DNA of 8,419 bases, from assembly GCA_002792395.1 (NCBI GenBank), contig PFOG01000208.1:1-8419 (forward strand), written 5' to 3'. Below, one piece after another: positions 1-5,272 of the stretch. Source of the DNA: Candidatus Portnoybacteria bacterium CG_4_10_14_0_2_um_filter_44_20 (GTDB lineage Bacteria; Patescibacteriota; Minisyncoccia; Portnoybacterales; GCA-002795985). A model generated the notes under the pieces. It saw nothing but the letters and a program-made list of their open reading frames with translations, did not search any database and was not told the origin of the DNA. Numbering within the stretch: the stretch's first letter is position 1; the number at the start of each line of letters is the position of its first letter. The position numbers were made by a program, and so were the translations under genes.

Positions 1-54
1 CCCAACGAAAGGGGAGTTTTTGGTTTGTTGCAGAAGACTTGTGGAAAACTAAAT

Positions 55-81
55 TTGACAGCCGTGGGGGGGGGGTATGAT
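55..81 (+). promoter_or_regulatory. Sigma-70-type promoter with a poly-G spacer
   Basis: A perfect -35 TTGACA lies at 55-60 and a -10 TATGAT (5 of 6 consensus) at 76-81. The spacer is 15 bases, and its last ten (66-75) are all G. The optimal spacer is 17, so this allele looks two bases short. Transcription would start near 88, about 28 bases before the ATG at 116. It should drive the exported-protein pair at 116-1215. A homopolymer in this position can change length by slipped-strand mispairing and so tune promoter strength; that is an inference. Confidence 0.65.
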
Positions 82-115
82 ACGCGTATAGGTATTGTTG
101 CGGTTTTTAAAACAT

Positions 116-658
116 ATGAAAAAAATCTTATCTAAAATTTTCGTTAAAACGTTTTTACCTGTTGTCTCCGCCGTTGTTTTGTTTGCCGGAATTGCCTACG
201 CGGTCTGGACCGAGCCGACAGCCGCTCCGCCAAACAACAATGTGGAGGCACCGATAAATGTTGGGCCGACAACGCAAACAAAAGAGGGCGGTGATATTTG
301 TGTAAATGTTGGCGGCAATACCAAATGTTTAAGTAATTTAGCCGAAGCTGGACCACCTATCGTGCTTGCCGCTGAAAGCTGGCAAGGCTGGACTGGCGAT
401 AATGCTTGCGCATCTGTCGGCAAGACCTGTGATAAAGTTATTTCTTATAATTATATTTTCGTGGATGCCGCGTGTTCATCCGCGACTCATTGTGTGCATG
501 TTTGCGCCGCTTGGTATAATCAGTCTTTACCCGGTGTCGTAAATGGAGAGGATCATGACAACATTCACGATTGCAGTGCTTTTTTAGGATGGCATACAAC
601 CTACCTTCATGCGGGTATTTTGCGATGTGCGGGTTATTTTAGCGCTATTTGTAAATAA
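116..658 (+). CDS. Secreted cysteine-rich protein with Patescibacteria-type N-terminal module
   Basis: The 180-residue product begins MKKILSKIF, followed by a hydrophobic segment at about residues 11-28 and an AYA motif (27-29) that fits signal peptidase I cleavage before VWTEP. Next is a Pro/Asn-rich stretch (WTEP…APPNNNV…APINVG, 31-50) and TQTKEGG, a module I recognise as recurrent in exported proteins of candidate-phyla bacteria. The rest (60-180) holds ten cysteines (62, 71, 98, 105, 120, 126, 130, 153, 171, 179) and many aromatic residues, consistent with a small disulfide-bonded extracellular domain. I do not recognise that domain, so function is unknown. The ATG at 116 is preferred over an in-frame TTG at 95 because it begins directly with a signal peptide; no Shine-Dalgarno is visible. 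It is followed after 11 bases by the membrane protein at 670, probably in one operon. Confidence 0.85.
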   Translation: MKKILSKIFVKTFLPVVSAVVLFAGIAYAVWTEPTAAPPNNNVEAPINVGPTTQTKEGGDICVNVGGNTKCLSNLAEAGPPIVLAAESWQGWTGDNACASVGKTCDKVISYNYIFVDAACSSATHCVHVCAAWYNQSLPGVVNGEDHDNIHDCSAFLGWHTTYLHAGILRCAGYFSAICK

Positions 659-669
659 CTTTGAATAAT

Positions 670-1215
670 ATGAATAATTTCGAAAAAATTTTAGTCGCGG
701 TTATTATTCTGATTATCCTCGTTGCAGGTTTTGTATTGTATTCCCAGCAAAAATCCATAAATAGAATGGAAAATTATATTCAACAACAACAGGGGGCTTT
801 GGGGGTTAATCAAACAGCCAATGGACCGAACACAGTTAAACAACAAACTGTTGTTGAACAGGAGGATCAAGGTCGGGCAGCCGCCTCCATAAAAGAGAAC
901 CTTATTAAAAACACGTTGGATATTATCGGGGAAATAACACAGATCAGTCAGGGAACGATTATTGTTAAGGCGGAAATCGTGGATTTATCAGCTATTAAGG
1001 ATGATTATTTCTCAAACCCTCCTAAGAAAATGGTAACGGATAAAACATACAAAATAGATTTTGACAACAACACGCTCTTTGATCCAATAAAATTCTCTGA
1101 TTTAAAAATCGGAGACAAGATACAGGCTTTTTCTGACAAACCTATTTTAAAAGTTGACGAATTTCTTGCCAAAGAGATTACAACTAATTTTAGGCTTGAG
1201 GGGGAAGCACAATAA
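670..1215 (+). CDS. Membrane-anchored protein with a C-terminal beta-rich domain (DUF5666-like)
   Basis: The 181-residue product has one N-terminal transmembrane helix (about 6-24), so it is probably anchored with the bulk outside. A Gln/Asn-rich linker follows (QQQQ at 38-41, about 36-64), then a short charged helix (65-82). The C-terminal region (83-175) alternates beta-like segments, with GEITQIS, GTIIVKAEIV, KTYKIDF and LKIGDKIQAF. This pattern resembles the small beta-barrel of DUF5666-type proteins common in candidate-phyla genomes; the family match is tentative. The ATG at 670 is chosen over a TTG at 661 because it leaves a conventional short cytoplasmic tail. No Shine-Dalgarno is seen. 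The gene starts 11 bases after the secreted protein's stop and is followed by a hairpin at 1255-1280, so the two probably form one transcription unit. A shared role at the cell surface is an inference. Confidence 0.8.
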   Translation: MNNFEKILVAVIILIILVAGFVLYSQQKSINRMENYIQQQQGALGVNQTANGPNTVKQQTVVEQEDQGRAAASIKENLIKNTLDIIGEITQISQGTIIVKAEIVDLSAIKDDYFSNPPKKMVTDKTYKIDFDNNTLFDPIKFSDLKIGDKIQAFSDKPILKVDEFLAKEITTNFRLEGEAQ

Positions 1216-1254
1216 CTACCCATTATATAAATTTTTACATAGAGAAATAACGGG

Positions 1255-1285
1255 AAAATGGCTCTGAAAAGAGCTGTTTTGTTTT
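1255..1285 (+). terminator. Rho-independent terminator of the exported-protein unit
   Basis: GCTCT (1261-1265) pairs with AGAGC (1270-1274) around a GAAA tetraloop. The stem extends through two G-T wobbles and four A-T pairs (1255-1260 with 1275-1280). The 3' arm and its flank form a T-rich tract (TGTTTTGTTTT) from 1275. It lies 40 bases after the stop at 1215 and just before the next gene's promoter. Confidence 0.6.
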
Positions 1286-1302
1286 CGTTGAAAATCACCA
1301 GG

Positions 1303-1308
1303 TATAAT
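1303..1308 (+). promoter_or_regulatory. -10 element for a probably leaderless mRNA of the PP-loop gene
   Basis: A perfect TATAAT lies 14 bases before the ATG at 1323, which places the transcription start near 1315 and leaves a leader of about 8 bases with no room for a ribosome binding site. The -35 is weak: TTGTTT at 1279-1284 with an 18-base spacer, overlapping the preceding terminator's T tract. Confidence 0.55.
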
Positions 1309-1322
1309 GTTAATTTGGTAGT

Positions 1323-2258
1323 ATGGGCATTACGAAGAAAAAAACAAAGGCTTTAGTTTTGCTGTCCGGCGGGCTGGATTCTATTTTGGCGGCAAAATTA
1401 TTATTGGAACAAGGGGTTAAAGTTGAAGGAATTTGCTTTTATTCTAATTTTTTTGATTGTAGGTCAGCGAGAAAGGCGGCAAGACGTCTGAACATAAAAT
1501 TGCGCGAAGTTGATATTAGCAGTGAGCTTTTGGAAATCATTAGAGCGCCTAAACATGGTTATGGGGCTGGCTTGAATCCATGCATTGACTGTCATGCTTT
1601 AATGATAAAAAAAGCCGGCGAAATTATGAAAGCAGAAGGGTCTTGTTTCGTCGCGACCGGCGAAGTTCTGGGAGAAAGGCCGATGTCACAGCACAAAAAA
1701 GCATTAAAAATCATTGAGAAAGAGGCCAAATTGGAGGGCTATTTGCTGCGGCCGCTCTCGGCCAAATTATTGGAGCCGACCACGCCAGAGGTTAGAGGAT
1801 TAGTGATTCGAGATAAGCTAATGGATATATCGGGCCGAGGACGGAAAAAGCAGATGGAATTAGCTAAAAAATTTGGCATAACCGACTACCCTACTCCGGC
1901 TGGCGGTTGTATGTTAACACAAGATGGTTTTGTCAGCCGGTTGAAAGAACTGATGGAAAAGAAGTCAGATTTTAACCCTGAAGACGTAGAATTGTCTAAA
2001 ATTGGTCGGCATTTCTGGGATAATAGCACACAGATTATTTTAGGACGAGACAAAGAAGAAAACGAAATGCTGGTGTTGGCGAAGACAAAGAAAAATGCTT
2101 TAGTTGTGCCGGATAATTTTGCCGGACCGAGCGCGCTGGTCAGGGGTGAGCAGATCGGGGACAAAAGTATCGAAAAAGCAAAAGAGTTGGTTGTTCAATA
2201 TTCGCCAAAAGTTAAAAACAACATAGATATTAATTTGAATTTTAAGATTGGTAAATAG
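1323..2258 (+). CDS. PP-loop tRNA-thiolation-type enzyme with C-terminal NFACT-R-like domain
   Basis: The 311-residue product has the PP-loop ATP-pyrophosphatase motif SGGLDS at 15-20, as in tRNA thiouridine synthases, which adenylate a base and insert sulfur. Cysteines that could carry sulfur or bind metal are C46, a CIDC pair (C87/C90) and C196 in PAGGCML. ATGEVLGERPMSQ (111-123) and RPLSAKLLEPT (143-153) are typical of the bacterial and archaeal ThiI/MnmA-related subgroup. The C-terminal part (about 220-300, with SKIGRHFW, IILGRDKEEN and GPSALVRG) resembles the NFACT-R RNA-binding domain known to be fused to such enzymes. There is no THUMP or rhodanese domain, so it is not classical ThiI. 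The exact tRNA position modified cannot be read from sequence. It seems to be transcribed alone as a leaderless mRNA. Confidence 0.88.
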   Translation: MGITKKKTKALVLLSGGLDSILAAKLLLEQGVKVEGICFYSNFFDCRSARKAARRLNIKLREVDISSELLEIIRAPKHGYGAGLNPCIDCHALMIKKAGEIMKAEGSCFVATGEVLGERPMSQHKKALKIIEKEAKLEGYLLRPLSAKLLEPTTPEVRGLVIRDKLMDISGRGRKKQMELAKKFGITDYPTPAGGCMLTQDGFVSRLKELMEKKSDFNPEDVELSKIGRHFWDNSTQIILGRDKEENEMLVLAKTKKNALVVPDNFAGPSALVRGEQIGDKSIEKAKELVVQYSPKVKNNIDINLNFKIGK

Positions 2259-2332
2259 AAACAGAGGGTGGTGTCAAAAGCGAAATTAGGTCAGAGCGAG
2301 AAGTTAGCTACTTTTAAAAGAGTCGCGAATTT

Positions 2333-2368
2333 AAAAAACCACCAAGGCTTTGTGCGGCATTGGTGGTT
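2333..2368 (-). terminator. Rho-independent terminator of the small minus-strand gene
   Basis: AACCACCA (2337-2344) pairs with TGGTGGTT (2361-2368), 8-9 bp with a 14-base loop. Read on the minus strand the stem is followed by T residues (A run 2333-2338 on the plus strand). The plus strand has no T run after the stem. It lies 27 bases beyond the stop of the minus-strand gene at 2395-2625. Confidence 0.75.
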
Positions 2369-2394
2369 GTCATTCGCGGATGTTGCCGGGCATA

Positions 2395-2625
2395 TTAGAG
2401 ACGGTACAGACCGTCTACGAAAGCGAAGAGGCAAAGGCCGAAAACTTTTCCGCAAACCAGTCCCAACATAAATCCGCCAATAGCGGCGCCAGCGGTGGCT
2501 AATAATTTCCAGCCGGCGGTAAGCTTTTTCACGTCGTTGGATCTGTTTATAAGTGCCGGAACCAAGACTGCGCCGATCGCGGCTCCTAAAATCATTCCAT
2601 AATGAACAAAGGGTGACATTTCCAC
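2395..2625 (-). CDS. Small two-helix membrane protein, unknown function
   Basis: The 76-residue product has two hydrophobic Gly/Ala-rich stretches (about 8-27 and 42-70) separated by a polar loop (NRSNDVKK, 27-34), so it is probably a small integral membrane hairpin. I do not recognise a family. The GTG start at 2625 is chosen because AAGGAG (plus-strand 2634-2639) sits 8 bases upstream; an ATG two codons later is the alternative. A matching terminator follows at 2333-2368, which strengthens the case that it is real. It is head-to-head with the DUF192 gene, with only about 23 bases between starts. The last codons contain a perfect 7-bp hairpin (AGACGGT…ACCGTCT, 2399-2416). Confidence 0.6.
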   Translation of the reverse strand: MEMSPFVHYGMILGAAIGAVLVPALINRSNDVKKLTAGWKLLATAGAAIGGFMLGLVCGKVFGLCLFAFVDGLYRL

Positions 2626-2633
2626 GGTTTTTT

Positions 2634-2639
2634 CTCCTT
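2634..2639 (-). promoter_or_regulatory. Ribosome binding site AAGGAG
   Basis: On the minus strand AAGGAG is followed by 8 bases and GTG. It decides the GTG start of the small membrane protein and is one of only two clear Shine-Dalgarno sequences in the window. Confidence 0.65.
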
Positions 2640-2648
2640 CGTCAAAAA

Positions 2649-3137
2649 TTGAACTACCTTAAAAGAAGGCTATCAAACTTTATAGAATTTGTCAGGGGCA
2701 AAAGAAGGAAGGGTGTTCTGCTCTTCTTTTTATTTATCGGCTTTTTGTCTCTGGTTTCTTTTTTTTGGCACGCAAAGCCGCAGATTTGTTTTAATAAAAA
2801 TTGTTTTCAGGTCGAGTTGGCAGCTACGCCACAAGAACGGGCGCAGGGTTTAATGTACAGGAATTTTTTGGCGGCGGACGCGGGGATGCTGTTTGTTTTT
2901 CAGCAGGAGGGGGAATATCCTTTTTGGATGAAGAATACAAAAATTCCTTTAGATATGATCTGGATAAATAAAGACAGAGAAGTTGTTTTCGTCGCCAAGA
3001 ATGTTCGACCGTGCGAGGCTGACTCATGTTTTAATATAATGCCGGATGGGGACGCGCTGTATGTTTTGGAAATAAACGCTGGACTGGCTGATAATATCGG
3101 TATTAAACAGGGCGATAGGTTTGATTTTGAGATATAG
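2649..3137 (+). CDS. Membrane-anchored DUF192 family protein
   Basis: The product is about 162 residues: a basic N-terminus, a transmembrane helix (about 22-40) and one complete DUF192 domain (53-162). The domain shows GLMYRN (67-72), GMLFVF (79-84), FWMKNTKIPLDMIW (92-105), YVLEINAG (138-145) and GIKQGDRF (151-158). The anchor suggests the domain faces outward. DUF192 proteins are small and widespread; their function is not established. C47, C52, C122 and C127 could form disulfides. No in-frame ATG lies upstream of the domain. I chose TTG at 2649, which avoids overlapping the divergent gene. GTG at 2613 is the alternative: it has CATAAT at 2598-2603 nine bases upstream, like the leaderless promoters elsewhere here, and gives 174 residues. 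The family call is secure, the start is not. Confidence 0.87.
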   Translation: MNYLKRRLSNFIEFVRGKRRKGVLLFFLFIGFLSLVSFFWHAKPQICFNKNCFQVELAATPQERAQGLMYRNFLAADAGMLFVFQQEGEYPFWMKNTKIPLDMIWINKDREVVFVAKNVRPCEADSCFNIMPDGDALYVLEINAGLADNIGIKQGDRFDFEI

Positions 3138-3150
3138 CGAGGATTTACTG

Positions 3151-3179
3151 CTGAAATTTGTTTCCGATTAGGGTATAAT
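3151..3179 (+). promoter_or_regulatory. Promoter of the ABC transporter operon
   Basis: CTGAAA (3151-3156, 4 of 6 consensus) and a perfect TATAAT (3174-3179) are separated by exactly 17 bases. The ATG at 3190 lies only 10 bases after the -10 box, so the mRNA would have a leader of about 4 bases and be essentially leaderless. Confidence 0.7.
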
Positions 3180-3189
3180 TGAATTGGTC

Positions 3190-3861
3190 ATGGACTCCAA
3201 TTTGTTAGATTTATTTTTCTGGCAGACTGTTTTGTGGGCAACGGGATTAAGCGTTGTCAGAATTTTAGTATCCTATTTGATTTGCCTGTTTGCGGGCATT
3301 GTTGTAGCCATCTGGCTGGCGAGTTCGGCAAAAGCAGAAAGGATCGCAGTGCCGATTTTCGACCTGGTGCAAAACATACCACCATTAGCTTTTTATCCTA
3401 TCGCTATCCTCGTTTTTATGAAGGCTAATTTGATCGAGGGTTCGGCCATTTTTGTTTTGGTTACCGTCATGCTCTGGCCCTTGCTTTTTGGTCTGATTGG
3501 GGCTGCCAAGCAAATCCCGCTGGATATAAAATACGCGGCCAGGATTTTTGGCGCCAAAGGAAGCAAGTATATCCGATATGTCATTCTGCCAGCCGTTTTT
3601 CCAGCGGTCGTCACTTCGTCGATAGTTTCCTGGGGAATCGGCTGGAATCTTTTGGTCGTTGCCGAATGGATAAGATATGGTCAAACAGACATCAGATTGC
3701 AGGGAGTGGGAGGTCTTTTGAATGAAGCGACTGCGAGCGGGACGGTTGACGTTGTCTTATTCACAACAGCGGTTGTTATGATTCTCGTTGTTGTTTCTTT
3801 GCTACACGTTTTTATTTGGCGGCCATTATTGAGAAAGAGTGAAAATTATAAATTTGATTAA
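3190..3861 (+). CDS. ABC transporter permease, SsuC/TauC/NrtB-like
   Basis: The 223-residue integral membrane protein has about five to six hydrophobic helices. A cytoplasmic coupling segment at 112-136 (YAARIFGAKGS…YVILPAVFPAV) is the EAA-loop signature of the binding-protein-dependent permease family, with the conserved Gly at the right place. QNIPPLAFYPIA (61-72) resembles the corresponding segment of nitrate/sulfonate/taurine/bicarbonate-type permeases. It would form a homodimer and pair with the ATPase encoded 24 bases downstream. The substrate cannot be told: no periplasmic binding-protein gene is present in the window. The ATG at 3190 is preferred over a TTG at 3184, since the latter lies within the predicted transcription start region. 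Confidence 0.88.
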   Translation: MDSNLLDLFFWQTVLWATGLSVVRILVSYLICLFAGIVVAIWLASSAKAERIAVPIFDLVQNIPPLAFYPIAILVFMKANLIEGSAIFVLVTVMLWPLLFGLIGAAKQIPLDIKYAARIFGAKGSKYIRYVILPAVFPAVVTSSIVSWGIGWNLLVVAEWIRYGQTDIRLQGVGGLLNEATASGTVDVVLFTTAVVMILVVVSLLHVFIWRPLLRKSENYKFD

Positions 3862-3885
3862 TACTAATACGCGGGGCATCAAATA

Positions 3886-4635
3886 ATGGATACGATAGTC
3901 GAGGTTAAAAATTTAACGAAAAAGTATTTTTTTACAAGCCCAACGGTTTTGAAAAATGTTTCTTTGGATGTCGTTGAGGGTGAATTTTTGTGTTTTGTCG
4001 GGCCGTCCGGTTGCGGCAAAAGTACTTTGATTCGGCTAATATCTGGTTTAGAGAAACCGACCAGCGGCCAAGTTTATTATAAAAAAAAGATTGTCAAAGG
4101 AATTAATCCGGAAATTTCCATGGTTTTTCAAAGTTTTGCTTTGTTGCCTTGGCTGACTATTAAAGAAAACGTGGAATTTGGCGCGAAGATGTCGGGGGGT
4201 ATTGATTGGGCCGAGCAGCATTGGGTGCGGGGTTCTTTGTTCACTGTCGGCCTAAATAAGGTTTCTGATATGTATCCGCGTGAATTATCCGGCGGTATGA
4301 GGCAGAGGGTAGGCATTGCCAGGGCGTTGGTTAGGGACCCGAAGGTTTTGATTTTAGACGAGCCGTTTTCACAGCTAGATTTGATAACTGCCGGAGAGCT
4401 TCGCTCAGAAGCGCTGGAAATCTGGCAGAGCAGAAATCTGACCGTCATCATGGTTTCCCACTTGATCGAGGAAGCGGTTCAATTGGCTGACCGGATCGTA
4501 ATCATGGACGCCGGCGAAATCAAAAAGATCGTCTCAATGAATCTTCGTCGCCCAAGACATAAGGGCGGCAAAGAGTTTTTGGAAGTAGTCGGCGAGATCG
4601 AAAAAATAATGGGCTTAAAAGATGAGGATCAATAG
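3886..4635 (+). CDS. ABC transporter ATP-binding protein, SsuB/TauB/NrtD-like
   Basis: The 249-residue ATPase has every expected motif: Walker A GPSGCGKST (39-47), Q-loop glutamine at 82 in VFQSFALLPWL, signature LSGGMRQ (134-140), Walker B VLILDEP (154-160), D-loop SQLD and switch histidine H192. The LLPWLTIKENV segment after the Q-loop is typical of the nitrate/taurine/sulfonate subfamily, matching the permease upstream. It energises transport through that permease at the inner face of the membrane. Its last 14 bases overlap the start of the next gene (4622), indicating tight co-expression. No clear Shine-Dalgarno precedes the ATG at 3886. Confidence 0.93.
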   Translation: MDTIVEVKNLTKKYFFTSPTVLKNVSLDVVEGEFLCFVGPSGCGKSTLIRLISGLEKPTSGQVYYKKKIVKGINPEISMVFQSFALLPWLTIKENVEFGAKMSGGIDWAEQHWVRGSLFTVGLNKVSDMYPRELSGGMRQRVGIARALVRDPKVLILDEPFSQLDLITAGELRSEALEIWQSRNLTVIMVSHLIEEAVQLADRIVIMDAGEIKKIVSMNLRRPRHKGGKEFLEVVGEIEKIMGLKDEDQ

Positions 4636-5218
4636 GATTATAAAAACTTTGGTTTATCACGATTTAGTTTTATTCCTTGGCTGGGGGCTGGTTGCCCCTA
4701 TTTTAGCTGTCTTTGTTATTGAAAATATTGAGGGTGGAACGGTGGAGGTTGCCGGCATTGCTTCTGGCGTCTATTGGGTTTTTAAATCGGTTATCCAAAT
4801 TCCTCTTGGCAGGTATCTTGATAAAAAGGATGGCGAGAAGGACGATTACTATTTTCTTGTTGGCGGGTCTTTATTGGCAGGGATTGCTTCGTTTGGGTTT
4901 GTTCTTGCTACCCTCCCTTGGCACTTATATTGCATTCAGGTCATTTATGCTATTGGTATGGCTACCGCCGTGCCGGGCTGGGGCAGAATTTTCACTCGAC
5001 ACATTGACCGTGGTAAAGAAGCTCAAAGCTGGGCGTGGGATAGCTCGGCGCTTGGTATAGGGGCCGGAGTGGGAGGCGTGATCGGCGGGATGATCGCTAA
5101 GAGTTTTGGATTTAATCTTCTTTTTGTTGCTATGGGAGCATTGGGTATTCTCTCGGCTATTTTATGTTTTTTTATTAAGGAAGAATTATTATCGAAAAAC
5201 TCGTTTCAAGGAGAATAA
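4622..5218 (+). CDS. Half-size (six-helix) MFS transporter-like protein
   Basis: The 198-residue protein has six hydrophobic segments (about 14-33, 44-62, 77-97, 100-119, 143-160, 165-186). The loop between helices 2 and 3, GRYLDKKDGEKDD (63-75), matches the major facilitator motif A (G-x-x-x-D-x-x-G). Helix 5 is Gly-rich (GIGAGVGGVIGG, 145-156), as in MFS helix 5. Full MFS proteins have twelve helices and about 400 residues, so this is one half. It ends with a charged tail and a normal TAA, so it does not look truncated by a frameshift; a homodimer is possible. The start overlaps the ATPase gene by 14 bases, so it belongs to the same operon. Substrate is unknown. Confidence 0.85.
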   Translation: MRINRIIKTLVYHDLVLFLGWGLVAPILAVFVIENIEGGTVEVAGIASGVYWVFKSVIQIPLGRYLDKKDGEKDDYYFLVGGSLLAGIASFGFVLATLPWHLYCIQVIYAIGMATAVPGWGRIFTRHIDRGKEAQSWAWDSSALGIGAGVGGVIGGMIAKSFGFNLLFVAMGALGILSAILCFFIKEELLSKNSFQGE

Positions 5219-5223
5219 AGAGA

Positions 5224-5272
5224 TTGCCCCCGCATAAATCCTTCGGACTATACAGGGCAAGCAAATTTTTTT
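5224..5272 (+). terminator. Terminator-like hairpin abutting the polX start
   Basis: TTGCCC (5224-5229) pairs with GGGCAA (5255-5260) around a 25-base loop that contains a small TCC-TTC-GGA hairpin. Seven T follow at 5266-5272 and the polX ATG comes immediately after. It fits a terminator of the transporter operon, although the stem is short and five bases separate it from the T run. The same arms could act as a weak promoter (TTGCCC, 19 bases, TATACA at 5249-5254). Confidence 0.4.

Noticed and set aside
95..115. TTG at 95 as start of the secreted protein
   Set aside because: It adds seven residues before a clean signal peptide that begins at the ATG at 116, and it would lie within 10 bases of the predicted transcription start.
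839..866. Inverted repeat AACAAC…GTTGTT within the membrane-protein gene
   Set aside because: It arises from the Gln/Val-rich linker codons, the stem is AT-rich and short, and no T run or operator-like context is present.
2268..2471. Plus-strand open frame of 67 codons with a GTG start
   Set aside because: Its second half is antisense to the terminator hairpin and the minus-strand membrane protein gene, and the product is a basic, low-information sequence. The minus-strand gene has a ribosome binding site and terminator.
3385..3684. Minus-strand open frames inside the permease gene
   Set aside because: The plus-strand permease with its EAA motif explains the region, and no start signals are visible on the minus strand.
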